In this document: one piece after another, positions 36,752 through 47,366 of the stretch
Numbering within the stretch: position 1 is the stretch's first letter
How the letters are laid out: every line of letters begins with the position of its first letter
Assembly: GCF_009720525.1 (NCBI RefSeq)
Contig: NZ_CP043930.1
Location: 6,150,001-6,214,000, forward strand
Source: Gimesia benthica
Lineage (GTDB): Bacteria; Planctomycetota; Planctomycetia; Planctomycetales; Planctomycetaceae
Direction: 5' to 3'
Length of the DNA stretch: 64,000 bases
Made by a program: the position numbers and the translations under genes
Notes under the pieces: generated by a model
Databases searched by the model: none
Seen by the model: only the letters and a program-made list of their open reading frames with translations
Told to the model about the DNA's origin: nothing

Positions 36752-37789
36752 ATGTATGAATTAAATCTGCCACTCTGGGGCGATGTCACCGTGTTTATCA
36801 TGGCGGCTGTGGTGATCGGTGTTTCGGGAGTCAAGCTGGCGGAATATGCGGATCGGCTGGCAGATCGGACCGGTCTGGGTGAAGCGGTGACTGGAACGAT
36901 CATGCTGGGGCTGATCACTGCGCTGCCTGGACTGGCGGCTTCGGTGACGGCGGCTTTGCAGGGACATGCGGTGCTCGCGTTGAGTAACGCGATGGGAGGC
37001 ATCGCCTTTCAGACGACTGTGCTCGCGCTGGCCGACGTGTTGCATCGTAAGGCAAATCTGGAACATGCGGCTGCTTCGGCCACGACGATGATCCAGACCA
37101 TCATGCTGATCCTGCTGATCACAATTGTGCTGCTTGGTCTGGGAAGTCCCAATGTGGTGATCGGGCCCGTGCATCCGGCAACGCTGCTGTTACTGGCGGG
37201 GGCTGTGATGGCGTTCTGGCTGACCTATCGCGTGCAGGAAGAACCGATGTGGCATCCGCGGCATACTTCTGAGACGGTACTTGATGAACCTGCACCCGGT
37301 TCACAGCACGAGCGGCTCTGGCTCTTGTGGACAGGACTGGTATTTTCAGGTTTGCTAACCTTAATCAGTGGCAGCCTGGTCGCGGAATCGGCGGGAAACA
37401 TTCAGGATAAAACGAACCTTTCCGCGCCGATTGTAGGTGGTCTGCTGATGGCGGGGGCGACTTCGCTTCCCGAACTGGTCACCTGCCTGGCAGCGGTCAG
37501 GCGCGGAGCACTGACACTGGCGGTGAGCGATGTGGTCGGCGGTAATTTCTTTGATGTGCTGTTCATCGCGGCTGCCGATTTTACATTTCTCAGCGGTTCG
37601 ATCTATCACGGCCCGGGGATGGGGACACGGGAGATTCTGCTGACGACGATCACACTCTTGCTGAATGTGGTTCTGCTCTCCGGATTGATCTACCGACAGA
37701 AGCATGGTCCGGGTAATATCGGTTTCGAAAGTCTGTTGATGCTCGTCATTTACCTGGCTGGTTTCATTGTGCTGTCGCTGATGCAGTGA
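36752..37789 (+). CDS. CaCA-family cation exchanger paralogue with altered alpha-1 repeat
   Basis: A 345-residue membrane protein like the one at 29515. The second alpha repeat is canonical (MAGATSLPELVTCLAA), but the first reads LITALPGLAASVTA, with Gly in place of the Glu of SLPE, so cation coordination may be altered or the protein may work in another mode. About 11 helices. It lies 143 bases after the sigma-54 regulator on the same strand and may be co-transcribed. Two convergent exchanger-like genes in one island is unusual. Confidence 0.85.
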   Translation: MYELNLPLWGDVTVFIMAAVVIGVSGVKLAEYADRLADRTGLGEAVTGTIMLGLITALPGLAASVTAALQGHAVLALSNAMGGIAFQTTVLALADVLHRKANLEHAAASATTMIQTIMLILLITIVLLGLGSPNVVIGPVHPATLLLLAGAVMAFWLTYRVQEEPMWHPRHTSETVLDEPAPGSQHERLWLLWTGLVFSGLLTLISGSLVAESAGNIQDKTNLSAPIVGGLLMAGATSLPELVTCLAAVRRGALTLAVSDVVGGNFFDVLFIAAADFTFLSGSIYHGPGMGTREILLTTITLLLNVVLLSGLIYRQKHGPGNIGFESLLMLVIYLAGFIVLSLMQ

Positions 37790-37830
37790 TGAATTCACCA
37801 AAGAGAACGCGATCAATCACCTGTATTCGA

Positions 37831-39240
37831 TCAAAGATCAATTACGGCACGTAAGCCGACGAGCAGGGCGGTGTCGACGGTTTGACGGGCGGGGCGGATG
37901 ACCTGCATGTCGGTGGTCAGGTGGAACCATTTGGTGACTTCTACGTTGTAGAACAGTTCAACGCCGTATCCGTCACCGACGCCTCCCAGCACCTTGTCGA
38001 TGAAGGGGGTCAGGCGGTCGCTGGTGGCGGAATAATACCAGCCGATACCGAAGGTGTCTGCTTCGCGGCTGGCAATGGGACTGCTGCCGCCGATCCCGAG
38101 GCTGAGGAACCACTCGATGGGATTCGTCTGCTTATCGGCGATCCCGGCACGGCCGAACAGACCCCAGCCACGCTGGGGATTGTCGGGATCGATCACCAGG
38201 TATTGATCGAAGTTCCAGTAAAATGACCAGGACTCGGATTCTCGGTCGATGGGCACAGTGGGCAGAACGAACAGGGGGTCCTGTTCCAGCGAAGCGAACG
38301 ATCGAGTGCTGTAGCTGGCTCCGAACAGGAAGTGTCCCGGTTTGCCGAAGAGATTCGTGGGGAGACGCAGTTCGGGAATGATGGCAGCACCGTGGGCGAA
38401 CAGTTCATCGAAGCCACTGGTGCGGGTGGTATCTGTCGCGTTGAGGACGGTGAAGGTGAAGATCGGTTCGCCTTCTCTGAGGATCAGAAAGCCGGTTCCA
38501 AGTGTTGAATAGACGATGGTTCGCAGACCGATGGGCGTGGCGATAAAGGCGGTATTGGAGAACTGGGTTTTGCCGCGACCATGGGCGAAGGCATTCATGT
38601 CGCCGTCGAGTGTGTCGAGTTTCCCCGCGAAGACACCAAACGATTCGGAAAACATCTGAGTAAACAGGACGTTGGTCAGATAGAGCTCGTTGCTGTAGGA
38701 GACCGGCAAATCGGGAGCCAGGGTGGCGGGGATAATTGCGCCGGTTGCATTGTTAATGGTTTCACCAAAACGGTGTTCGGCGCGGAGCTTGACGAACAGG
38801 CCCTGAGGTCCGCCCAGCTTGCCTGAGTCGATATTCATCACATAGTCGCCGTGACCTGAGTAGCGAAATTCCTGTTCCCGACCTCCCGAGGCGACTCCCA
38901 TGTAGTATTGAATCAGGTCGGCATCGAAGGTGATTCCCTGCTCAGCCAGACAGGCACGACGCGGAAACAGGTTCTGCGTCAGCGTTGTCTGCGTCCAGAA
39001 GTCGGGACCATCACAACAGACGCAGGGACCGGTGTTCTCAGCGCAGGTTGACTCAGTGCAGAGCAGATCAGACTCGGCTGTCTGCTGCATTTCTTCGTAG
39101 AGGGAGACTGGTAACGCATCGTCGGCGAAAGCAGATCGACTGAGGGGAGCAGAACAGCAGAGGCAAATCAGGCAGCAGATCGAGACGGTTAAGCGACCGC
39201 GTTCCAGGATCCAGAGTAGATTGGTAGAGCCTGGGATCAT
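37831..39240 (-). CDS. OprB-like carbohydrate porin
   Basis: A 469-residue outer-membrane porin-like protein. The signal peptide ends near SAFADDALP; then DFWTQTTLTQNLFPRRACLAEQGITFDADLIQYY is the OprB start. It ends in a beta-strand pattern LLVGLRAVIDL with a hydrophobic last residue. OprB proteins allow sugars through the outer membrane. Cysteine-rich segment CTESTCAENTGPCVCC at 61-76 is not typical and might be a metal or disulfide feature. No co-transcribed sugar gene is seen. Confidence 0.75.
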   Translation of the reverse strand: MIPGSTNLLWILERGRLTVSICCLICLCCSAPLSRSAFADDALPVSLYEEMQQTAESDLLCTESTCAENTGPCVCCDGPDFWTQTTLTQNLFPRRACLAEQGITFDADLIQYYMGVASGGREQEFRYSGHGDYVMNIDSGKLGGPQGLFVKLRAEHRFGETINNATGAIIPATLAPDLPVSYSNELYLTNVLFTQMFSESFGVFAGKLDTLDGDMNAFAHGRGKTQFSNTAFIATPIGLRTIVYSTLGTGFLILREGEPIFTFTVLNATDTTRTSGFDELFAHGAAIIPELRLPTNLFGKPGHFLFGASYSTRSFASLEQDPLFVLPTVPIDRESESWSFYWNFDQYLVIDPDNPQRGWGLFGRAGIADKQTNPIEWFLSLGIGGSSPIASREADTFGIGWYYSATSDRLTPFIDKVLGGVGDGYGVELFYNVEVTKWFHLTTDMQVIRPARQTVDTALLVGLRAVIDL

Positions 39241-39453
39241 AGTTGTTCTCGAAAAGTAGAGAGTTAAAGGAATCTGAACCTTTAGATACTTTTCGTCGCC
39301 TGTCGACGGTCGCTGAATGTTTTTTTCGTTAAGACTGGAATAAGCGGAACGTCGTCGGTCAGTTTGTAACGGTTATAGCGGTTGGGCTGACTCTTACTAT
39401 TGAGAGTCCTATGGCAGTTGAATTCCGCTGCCGAACTGCTTTTTCCTGCCCGG

Positions 39454-41862
39454 TTACCGCGACAAAGCTGCTTTGACCTGGGTTTCGCGATATTGCTGCA
39501 GTTGTTCTTCCGTGAGTGGGTGCTCGGTGATTTTGATGGTTACTTTTTTGAGGTCCCCGGTGAATTTGAAGGGGATCTTATAATCCTCACTGACCGGGGT
39601 GCCGGTGTCCTCACCGATATCGAGTGTTTCATCGAGCGACATGCGGTAGCCGACAGTTTGCGGGATCCTGCTGACAGCGACTTTGTTCCCGTCGACAGTG
39701 AGCGTGGCCTGGCCTCCTTTGCCGACGCCTCCGCCATCGTATTTGAAGTCGAGGGTGATGACGTGCTTGCCCGGCTTCAGTTTTTCTTTACCAGCGACGT
39801 TATAGCGTTCTACGCCACACAGGTTGTAATGGAAGACCGGCCTCCCCTCGAGCACATACAGTCCGAGGCCACAGAAGCGACCGCCTTGTGTCATCAGCAA
39901 GCCTTCTGCTCCTGATTCGGGAATATCAACGACTGCAGAGATCCCAAACGATTTGTTTTTAAGATCGGGGGCAGACCCTTCCGGGATCCGCAGCATTTCG
40001 TCGTAATAGGTGAAGGTATCGCGTCCCCTGGTCAGGCTGGGCCGGTTTTTGACATCGAGTCGTTCGGCTTTACTGTTATCCAGCGGGAGCACATTGTTTT
40101 TGACCGCTTCGATATAAAACAGTCGCTGGAGTTCTTTGAGTTTCTCCGGATATTTCTCGGCCAGATTGACGGACTCTGAAAAGTCATCATCGATGTTGTA
40201 GAGTTCCCACTGGTAGCCGTCGATGACATCCACCGGATCTGCCACGCTGACCCAGGGAGGCGTTGTGGGAGTCGTGCAGGCGATCCAGCCTTTATCATAG
40301 ATAGCCCGGTTCGCGAGCATTTCAAAGTACTGCGTTTCGCGTTTCGACGGGGCCTGGGGATCATCCCAGGTATAAGCCATGCTGACGCCCTGGATTGGTT
40401 CCTGAGTGATGCCGTTGATGGAATCGGGGGCAGGCAGTTGTGTGGCTTCCAGAACGGTGGGGAGAATATCGATCACATGATGAAACTGGGAACAGACGGC
40501 TCCCTTGTTTTTGATGCGCGCCGGCCAGGACATGACCAGGCCATTGCGGGTTCCGCCGAAATGGGAGGCGACCTGCTTGGTCCATTGGAAGGGCGAGTCC
40601 ATGGCGTGTGCCCAGCCGATGGGATAGTGATTAAAGGTGGTCGGGCTGCCCAGTTCATCCCTGCGGCGGTAGACCTCTTCGAAATCTTCTTTGATGTTAT
40701 TGAAGAAGGTCATTTCGTTGAGCAGTCCCTGGGCACTCCCTTCGGCACTGGCGCCATTGTCTCCCTGGATATAGATCACCAGCGTGTTGTCGAGTTGTCC
40801 CAGTTCGTCGATGGAATCGATGAGTCTGCCGAACTGATGGTCGGCGTGGGAAAGAGCAGCCGCGTAGACTTCCATCATGCGGGCATAGACTTCTTTCTGG
40901 CGGTCGTCGAGTGAGTCCCAGGCGGGAATGCCTTTGGAGCGTTCGGTCAGACGGGTTCCCTCGGGGACCACTCCGAGTTTTTTCTGACGCGCCAATGTTT
41001 CCTTGCGTACTTCGTCCCAACCCTGGTCAAACTGCCCTTTGAATTTCTCGATCCAGGCTTTGGGGGCGTGATGCGGTGCATGCGCGGTTCCCGTAGCGTA
41101 ATAACAGAGGAACGGTTTGTCGGGAGCGACAGCGTTCTGCATGCGAATCCAGTTTATCGCCCGGTCAGCCATGTCTTCATCGAAATTATAGTTCGGGTCG
41201 TTGGCCGGCGGTTCGATGGGCCGCGTGTTTTCCACCAGGGCGGGAGTCCACTGGCTCGTATCTCCCCCCACGAATCCGTAGAAGTATTCAAAACCCAGCC
41301 CCACAGGCCAGAGGTCGAAGGGACCGGCCTGTGATGTATGCCAGTCGGGGACGTTATGATTTTTACCGAACCAGGACGTATTATAGCCGTTGAATTTCAG
41401 GATCTGTCCGATAGTCCCACACGATTTGCGAACCAGAGTATTGTAGCCGGGATAGCCGACACCAATTTCCATGATGCCACCTGTGGCTGCGGTATGATGG
41501 TTGCGACCGGTGATCAGGGCAGCCCGGGTGGGGGAGCAGAGTGCCGTGGTATGGAACTGGTTGTAACGCAGCCCCGATTTTGCCAGCCGGTCAAAGGTGG
41601 GGGTGGGAATCGGGCCGCCGAATGTACTGGAGGCCCCAAAGCCGACATCATCGGTCAGGATGATCAGCACATTGGGCGCTCCCTTAGGGGCTTTGACCTC
41701 CTGGGGAAAGTCTCTGACCGATTCGGAAGCCTTAACGCCGATCTTTCCTTTGAAAGGGGGCTGGGCAATCGGCAGTTTCGTGCGATTGAACTCTTCTGCG
41801 GTAACAGAGAGAGGCAGTGTAGAGACACAGAGCAGGTAGAGGCAGCATCGAAACGAGCGCAT
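39454..41862 (-). CDS. Exported arylsulfatase (S1 family)
   Basis: An 802-residue sulfatase with signal peptide ([22 protein letters not shown]). The formylglycine motif CSPTR, in [15 protein letters not shown], and the metal-binding ILTDDVGFG near the N-terminus are intact; [16 protein letters not shown] and [12 protein letters not shown] complete the site. The C-terminal 200 residues form a beta-rich extra domain ([15 protein letters not shown]) typical of arylsulfatases of this length. ATG 41862 follows GGGAG. Planctomycetes use sulfatases on sulfated polysaccharides; the actual substrate is unknown. A formylglycine-generating enzyme is not nearby. Confidence 0.93.
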   Translation of the reverse strand: MRSFRCCLYLLCVSTLPLSVTAEEFNRTKLPIAQPPFKGKIGVKASESVRDFPQEVKAPKGAPNVLIILTDDVGFGASSTFGGPIPTPTFDRLAKSGLRYNQFHTTALCSPTRAALITGRNHHTAATGGIMEIGVGYPGYNTLVRKSCGTIGQILKFNGYNTSWFGKNHNVPDWHTSQAGPFDLWPVGLGFEYFYGFVGGDTSQWTPALVENTRPIEPPANDPNYNFDEDMADRAINWIRMQNAVAPDKPFLCYYATGTAHAPHHAPKAWIEKFKGQFDQGWDEVRKETLARQKKLGVVPEGTRLTERSKGIPAWDSLDDRQKEVYARMMEVYAAALSHADHQFGRLIDSIDELGQLDNTLVIYIQGDNGASAEGSAQGLLNEMTFFNNIKEDFEEVYRRRDELGSPTTFNHYPIGWAHAMDSPFQWTKQVASHFGGTRNGLVMSWPARIKNKGAVCSQFHHVIDILPTVLEATQLPAPDSINGITQEPIQGVSMAYTWDDPQAPSKRETQYFEMLANRAIYDKGWIACTTPTTPPWVSVADPVDVIDGYQWELYNIDDDFSESVNLAEKYPEKLKELQRLFYIEAVKNNVLPLDNSKAERLDVKNRPSLTRGRDTFTYYDEMLRIPEGSAPDLKNKSFGISAVVDIPESGAEGLLMTQGGRFCGLGLYVLEGRPVFHYNLCGVERYNVAGKEKLKPGKHVITLDFKYDGGGVGKGGQATLTVDGNKVAVSRIPQTVGYRMSLDETLDIGEDTGTPVSEDYKIPFKFTGDLKKVTIKITEHPLTEEQLQQYRETQVKAALSR

Positions 41863-42161
41863 CGGATTTTCTCCCGAGAAGTTTGTATGGAGATACGACA
41901 CTGGACTCACGTGGCGATCCAGTGTGAGAATCATCGACAATGAGAGTCACTCAACGTTTTGTGCCCGCAGTAGCAGAGTTAAGGCGCAGCAGTGATGCCT
42001 GGCTGCATTGAGTTGAGGTCATTCACAAGTGATCTGCGACAAATCCTGGTGACACATTTAGAAAGGAGAAATATGTCACTCGGAATATATCTTAATCATC
42101 CGGAATGAGGCTGTCGAATTAATTCTGGATAAAGATTCAGGTCAGAAGTTGAGTTGTCCGC

Positions 42162-44882
42162 TTACTCGGCTGCAGCAGGCTGGCCGGCTTCTGACTGTTG
42201 CCGACAGCGACTTGCCAAGGTGACCAGAATGGGAGAGATCAGAGCGGTCCAGCCGGTCTGGTGGCTGGCCCCCAGTCCGCGTCCGGTTTCTGCGTCGAAG
42301 TATTCGTAGAACAGCACCAGGTCGCGCCAGTGCGGATCGTTGAGCAGGACATCGGTGCGGGCATAACTGGGACGATCGCCGGCTTCGTCGGAGAGGAACA
42401 GACGGGCAAGGCGGCGGCGGATTTCGTCGGCGACTTCCTGCAGGTCCATGTAGTTGCCCGAGCGGGTCGGACATTCGACGCGAAGTGTCTTGCCGTAGAA
42501 CTGGTGATAGCGTTCGAGGGCTTCGATCAACAGGTAGTTGAGAGGGAACCAGATAGGACCCCGCCAGTTGGAGTTACCGCCGAACAGGCCGCTATCCGAT
42601 TCGGCGGGCAGGTACTGGACCCTTAGCAGCTCGCCGTTGAGTTCGTATTCGAAAGGATGCTCTTCATGGAATTTGGAGAGAGAGCGAATCCCGTAGTCGG
42701 AGAGAAACTCGTCTTCATCCAGCAGGTAGCGGAGCAGACGCAACAGTCGGTCGCGCGTGGGGATCGCCAGCAGGCGATGGCCGCCTGAGGATGTTTCTGA
42801 ATCGCGTTCCATGTAAGTCATAAACTTCTGCAGATTGGGGCGGCTCTTCAGGAACCACTCCATTCGCTTACGGAAAGCGGGGAGTTTCTCGATGGTATGA
42901 TCGAAGAGAACGTCGACGGTAAACAGGGGGATCAACCCGACGATGGAACGGATTTTGAGCGGGATGCTGCGTCCGTCAAGGTGCAGGTGATCGTAGTAGA
43001 AACCGTCTTCTTCGTCCCAGAGACCAGTGCCGTCCAGGGAGTTCATCGCTTCGGCGATCGAGACGTAATGCTCGAAGAACTTGGACGCCATGTCTTCATA
43101 AGCAGGATTGCCATCGGCCAGTTCAAAGGCGATGGAAAGCATGCTCGAACAGAAGAAGGCCATCCAGGCGGTGCCGTCGGCCTGTTCCAGGTGGCCGCCT
43201 GTCGGCAGTGGTTTGGAGCGATCGAAGATTCCGATGTTATCCAGTCCAAGGAAGCCGCCACTGAAGACGTGTTTGCCGCGGATATCTTTACGGTTGACCC
43301 ACCAGGTAAAGTTGAGCAGGAGTTTCTGGAAGACGCGTTCCAGGAAATTGCGATCGCGATCTCCGTTGGAGGCGGTCATCTGGTAGACGCGCCAGCAGGC
43401 CCAGGCGTGCACGGGTGGGTTGACGTCACTGAAATTCCATTCGTAAGCGGGCAACTGTCCGTTGGGATGCATGTACCATTCGCGGAGGAACAGGATGGCC
43501 TGGTCCTTGGCGAAGTGCGGATCAATCTTGGAGAACGGAATCAGGTGAAACGCGAGGTCCCAGGCCGCGTACCAGGGGTATTCCCACTTGTCGGGCATGG
43601 AGATGATATTGCGGTTGTAAAGGTGTCCCCAGTCTGCATTGCGGGGGCTGGGCATGCCGGGCAGGCGGCGGGCTGGTTCCTTATTCCCCTTGCCGGCGTT
43701 TTCGAGCCAGCGGGGAATGACGTAGTGATAAAACTGTTTGGTCCAGAGCAGGCCGGCATTGGCCTGGCGGAGGATCTGCTGCTCGTCCGGAGAGAGTCCC
43801 GGTTCGACCAGGCAATCGGCGAACCGATCGGCTTCGTCAATTCGCTGGGCAAAGATTTCATCGAATTCCGGTCCGAAGGGGGTTTCCGGTAATTCATCAA
43901 TGGCAGACATTCGCAGGCGGAACTCAACTGATTCGCCAGCAGGAATGACGCGTTTGAAGTGCGCGGCAGCCTTGGTGCCTGTGGGGCGTGGATTGATGAC
44001 GCCTTCGACTCCATCGACGACTGCCAGGTGAAAGGCGTCTTTACAGGAGGGGCGGCGGCTGTTCGGGTCTTCAAATCGCCAGGTATTGGTTTCGTTTTCG
44101 GTAAAGAGCCAGTCGGGGGTCTCTCCATCCGGACCGAGATCGGTAAAGAGGCGGAATTCGCCCAGGGTTTCATGTTCTGCTTTCAGGCAGGTGTCGGCGA
44201 TCTGTTCCATGCTCGGTTTTTCGCTGGGGCGATCGAGCGTAGGACCCCAGCTCCAGGTGTTGCGAAACCACCAGGAGGGGAGGAAGTGCAGGGGCGCCGA
44301 TTTCGGTCCACGGTTGAAAATGGTGACGCGAATCAGAATGTCTTCGTCGGCTGCTTTGGCGTATTCCATCTGGATGTCAAAGTAGCGGCCTTCGTCGAAG
44401 ATGCCGGTATTGGTGAGTTCGTATTCCGGTTCCTTGCGGGAGCGACGCGCGTTTTCCTCGCGGAGTTCCCCATAAGGGAATTCTGACTGCGGGTATTTGT
44501 AAAGTGCCTTGAGGTAGGAATGCGAGGGGGTTGAGTCGAGGTAGTAGTAGGCTTCCTTGACGTCCTCACCGTGATTGCCTTCCGGGCCGGTCAGTCCAAA
44601 CAGACGTTCCTTGAGGATCGGGTCTTCGCCGTTCCAGAGGGCGAGCCCGAAGCAGAGTCGGCACTGACGGTCGCAGATACCCAGCAGGCCGTCTTCCCCC
44701 CAGCGATAGGTACGCCAGGTGGCCTCTTCGTGTGTGAAATTGAGCCACGGATCGCCATCAGCCGTACTTTCCCGCACGGTTCCCCATTGTCGTTCTGCGA
44801 GGTAGGGGCCCCAGCGTTTCCAGTTTGCACCCGGTTCACGATTTACTTCGGCAGCAAGACGATCCCATTCTACTTCAGCCAT
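42162..44882 (-). CDS. MGH1-like / GH63-related glycosidase
   Basis: A 906-residue protein with a (alpha/alpha)6-type C-terminal catalytic region (WYAAWDLAFHLIPFSKIDPHFAKDQ, SVMLWDEEDGFYYD, GPIWFPLNYLLIEALERYHQF) and a beta N-terminal part. It resembles mannosyl-oligosaccharide glucosidase-type (GH63/MGH1) proteins that act on alpha-glucosides. No signal peptide is evident with ATG 44882, so it may be cytoplasmic; the ATG at 44990 lacks a better ribosome site. It lies next to a sulfatase, consistent with polysaccharide use, though not clearly one operon. Confidence 0.8.
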   Translation of the reverse strand: MAEVEWDRLAAEVNREPGANWKRWGPYLAERQWGTVRESTADGDPWLNFTHEEATWRTYRWGEDGLLGICDRQCRLCFGLALWNGEDPILKERLFGLTGPEGNHGEDVKEAYYYLDSTPSHSYLKALYKYPQSEFPYGELREENARRSRKEPEYELTNTGIFDEGRYFDIQMEYAKAADEDILIRVTIFNRGPKSAPLHFLPSWWFRNTWSWGPTLDRPSEKPSMEQIADTCLKAEHETLGEFRLFTDLGPDGETPDWLFTENETNTWRFEDPNSRRPSCKDAFHLAVVDGVEGVINPRPTGTKAAAHFKRVIPAGESVEFRLRMSAIDELPETPFGPEFDEIFAQRIDEADRFADCLVEPGLSPDEQQILRQANAGLLWTKQFYHYVIPRWLENAGKGNKEPARRLPGMPSPRNADWGHLYNRNIISMPDKWEYPWYAAWDLAFHLIPFSKIDPHFAKDQAILFLREWYMHPNGQLPAYEWNFSDVNPPVHAWACWRVYQMTASNGDRDRNFLERVFQKLLLNFTWWVNRKDIRGKHVFSGGFLGLDNIGIFDRSKPLPTGGHLEQADGTAWMAFFCSSMLSIAFELADGNPAYEDMASKFFEHYVSIAEAMNSLDGTGLWDEEDGFYYDHLHLDGRSIPLKIRSIVGLIPLFTVDVLFDHTIEKLPAFRKRMEWFLKSRPNLQKFMTYMERDSETSSGGHRLLAIPTRDRLLRLLRYLLDEDEFLSDYGIRSLSKFHEEHPFEYELNGELLRVQYLPAESDSGLFGGNSNWRGPIWFPLNYLLIEALERYHQFYGKTLRVECPTRSGNYMDLQEVADEIRRRLARLFLSDEAGDRPSYARTDVLLNDPHWRDLVLFYEYFDAETGRGLGASHQTGWTALISPILVTLASRCRQQSEAGQPAAAE

Positions 44883-45248
44883 AGACTCTATTAACTCTTT
44901 TCCATTCAGGCAGAGGCAGGCGTGCCTGTTAAATTTGCAGAATGTGCGCAGGAATAATGCTCCCCTGCTGAAGAACAGGTGTTTCGGCACCAGTTACACA
45001 CTGATGATAGTCACGATGCGAATCCTGTTCCCATATATCTGCGATTTTGCGGTCAGATTTGGGCAAAAATCAATTCACTGGACAGGCCTGCATTTGCATG
45101 GGGAAAACTTGATAAGATAATCCATTATCGCGGCGCGCAGGTGATCTGCGTGCCGCTGGACAGTCGCTAATTGACTGTCTGGCTGGAATTTAGCAGAACG
45201 GCGCGGGAATGCAAAGAGGTGTATGAACCTGCAGATCCCGGGGCAAAC
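44883..45248. other. Intergenic region with two hairpins
   Basis: 366 bases between two minus-strand genes. A 11-pair stem at 45130-45156 (GCGGCGCGCAG / CTGCGTGCCGC) and a perfect 7-pair stem at 45159-45179 (GACAGTC / GACTGTC) lie side by side, probably ending the DUF1501 transcript, though T-runs are lacking. Promoter for the glycosidase gene should also be here. Small open frames are not supported. Confidence 0.45.
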
Positions 45249-46652
45249 TCAGAAGAGTTCGGTGATCGGTCTGGATTTGTCGAGCAGGAAGTAGAGTCGG
45301 CCGAGCTTGTCGTAGGCGGTCAGGTCGTGAATGCCCATCGCGTGGTAGACCGTATGCGTGATGTCGGCGGGGGTGACCGGTTTGTCCTTGGGATATTCTC
45401 CATGCTTGTCGCTGGCACCAAAGGTCTGGCCTCCCTGAATGCCGCCGCCCGCGAGGACATCAGTCAGACAGTGCGTCCAGTGGTCACGGCCTGCGCCTGA
45501 TTTGCCGCCGGAACGGGGATCGCCGATTTTTGGTTTGCGGCCCATTTCACTGGTGACGAGGACCAGCGTGTCATCGATGAGGCCCCGCTCGGCGAGGTCT
45601 TCGATGAGTGCGGAGTAAGCACGGTCGAATTCGGGCAGCAGGTCTTCTTTGAGGCACTGGAAATTGTTGCCGTGGGTATCCCAGCTGCCGGCGCTCTTGC
45701 ACTTCTTGCCGAGGGCTCTGAGATCGCCTTTCCAGAAGACGGTAATGAAGGGGACGCCGACCTCTACCAGACGGCGGGCAACGAGCAGGCTCATGCCGTT
45801 GATGGTTTTGCCGTAGCGTTCGAGTGTGGCCGGTTTTTCCTGCTGCACGTCAAAGGCGGAGGTGGACTGGGCAGACATCAACAATGACAGGGCGCGTTCC
45901 TGGTGCTGATTCATTGTGGAGATGCTGGCGAAGTCGTCGAACTGTCGTCGGGCGGAATCGAGCTGTTCGAGCAGGGAAATGCGATCGGTGAGCCGGTCGG
46001 CTGTGATGCCCCCTTCCAGCGAGAGTGCGGGACCGCGGAGCTTCAGCGGTTCTTCGCGTGTGCCCTGAATATACATCGGATCGTGTTCGACGCCCAGTCG
46101 GGCAGCGAACTGACCGGGGCGGGTATACGGGGCGCGGCTGGGCATGTGCGGCAGCGAGATGGCGTTGGGTAGATTCGGATGCGCGGGGCGTCGGGAGGCG
46201 ACCACGGAACCCATGTAAGGCCAGTCGTCCGGCTGGGGCGTGCGGTTGTTCCCTTTGGTGACGAACGTCAGATCCGGAATATGTCCTGTGAGGTTGTAGT
46301 AATATCCGGCGTGGTGATCGTTGGTGTTAACGGTGCCGCCGACCGAATTGACCAGGGCCAGATGATGTGCCTGTTTGGCGAGCAGGGGCAGATGTTCGGA
46401 GAGGTGGACTCCCGGTGCGGAGGTCTGGATCGGTTGAAACGGACCCCGGTATTCCAAGGGGGCTTCTGGCTTCATATCCCACATATCCATATGGGATGCA
46501 CCACCACACAGGAAGAACAGAATCGTTGATTTAGCGGGTTTTCTGCCTGGGGTTGTGGGAGCCGGAGCAGCGGAAACGGCGGGGGTGGGAGAGCCGAATG
46601 TCATCCCGGCAAAGCCGAGACCGGACGCGACCAGAAATTGACGCCGTTGCAT
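45249..46652 (-). CDS. DUF1501 protein, Tat-exported
   Basis: A 467-residue planctomycete DUF1501 protein with an N-terminal RRQFLVASGLGFAGM Tat signal and AVSAA cut site. Core motifs: FFLCGGASHMDMWDMKPEAP, LVLVTSEMGRKPKIGD and GGKSGAGRDHWTHCLTDVLAGGGIQGG. It resembles a sulfatase/alkaline phosphatase-fold protein with unproven activity. GAGGAA precedes the ATG. Unlike most such genes no DUF1549 c-cytochrome gene adjoins; another DUF1501 gene lies at 49091. Confidence 0.92.
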   Translation of the reverse strand: MQRRQFLVASGLGFAGMTFGSPTPAVSAAPAPTTPGRKPAKSTILFFLCGGASHMDMWDMKPEAPLEYRGPFQPIQTSAPGVHLSEHLPLLAKQAHHLALVNSVGGTVNTNDHHAGYYYNLTGHIPDLTFVTKGNNRTPQPDDWPYMGSVVASRRPAHPNLPNAISLPHMPSRAPYTRPGQFAARLGVEHDPMYIQGTREEPLKLRGPALSLEGGITADRLTDRISLLEQLDSARRQFDDFASISTMNQHQERALSLLMSAQSTSAFDVQQEKPATLERYGKTINGMSLLVARRLVEVGVPFITVFWKGDLRALGKKCKSAGSWDTHGNNFQCLKEDLLPEFDRAYSALIEDLAERGLIDDTLVLVTSEMGRKPKIGDPRSGGKSGAGRDHWTHCLTDVLAGGGIQGGQTFGASDKHGEYPKDKPVTPADITHTVYHAMGIHDLTAYDKLGRLYFLLDKSRPITELF

Positions 46653-46870
46653 AACCCGTTCCTCACTCTGAACTTCAGGCCTGTTGCTGGCCTGGAATGT
46701 GATTGCAGCGAACCAGGGACGCGTGAACTGAGACGTGGCCGTGGCGCGCAGACTGAACGCATCAATATGCTAACATGTGATGTTAGATCTGTCCAGCACG
46801 GGTTTGGGGGGAAACTCGTCACACCCAGGAATGGGGGATCTGCGATAGGAGCGGGGGAAGTATTTTAAAA

Positions 46871-46945
46871 TTCGTAGCTGCCAGTCACCTGTCATGCTAG
46901 CTACCCGCCAAAGTAAGCACATGAAGGTGACTGGCAAACTACGAA
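46871..46945. repeat. 26-bp inverted repeat in intergenic region
   Basis: Bases 46871-46896 (TTCGTAGCTGCCAGTCACCT...) are nearly the reverse complement of 46920-46945, separated by 23 bases. It lies in the 326-base gap between the DUF1501 and PII-like genes and could be a terminator-like structure, a REP element or a small mobile remnant. Nothing else is seen in that gap. Confidence 0.6.
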
Positions 46946-46978
46946 ATCTGCCGTCGCGAAAGGGGTGGTTTACCCGTT

Positions 46979-47290
46979 TCAGGCGATGAATTTATTGGGG
47001 TCTCGGACACGCACGGATTCCAGGTAGGCGGAAATCGCATACGATTCGAAGCGGGGTTGCCGACAGTAATCGACGATTGATTCTGCGATCGCTTCAGTGG
47101 TGATGATTTCAATGCGGGTCTGGGAGTGTCCGATAAAGGGCTCGTCGTAGACCTGGTGGTGACCCTGGCCCCAGCAGTTCATACAGGTAAACCCTTTGAT
47201 CCCCAGTTCGCGGAACTCGTTTAAGAGTTCCTGTTCGAAATGGGTTTCGGTGATGACAATGACTTTGGTTAATTCTGTGGTGGTAGCCAT
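46979..47290 (-). CDS. PII-like regulator, SbtB-type partner of SbtA
   Basis: A 103-residue protein with the PII ferredoxin-like fold pattern (KVIVITETHFEQELLNEFRELGI, RIEIITTEAIAESIVDYC) and a T-loop-like region CMNCWGQGHHQVYDEP with a CxxC and two His. It lies 76 bases after an SbtA-type transporter on the same strand, which identifies it as the SbtB equivalent that inhibits the transporter in response to adenine nucleotides in cyanobacteria. The C-terminal CGPxGC redox motif of cyanobacterial SbtB is absent; instead the T-loop carries Cys36/39. AGGAAA precedes the ATG. Confidence 0.8.
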   Translation of the reverse strand: MATTTELTKVIVITETHFEQELLNEFRELGIKGFTCMNCWGQGHHQVYDEPFIGHSQTRIEIITTEAIAESIVDYCRQPRFESYAISAYLESVRVRDPNKFIA

Positions 47291-47366
47291 GCCGTGGTTT
47301 CCTGTGAGACTGAGCTCGATATTTTCTCTGGTTTCAACAATGATTTAATCAGTGGGGTAAAGTTGG

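Noticed and set aside
44935-45170. Two frames of 61-63 residues on the plus strand
   Set aside because: No ribosome site or recognisable motif; they sit in a promoter and terminator region.
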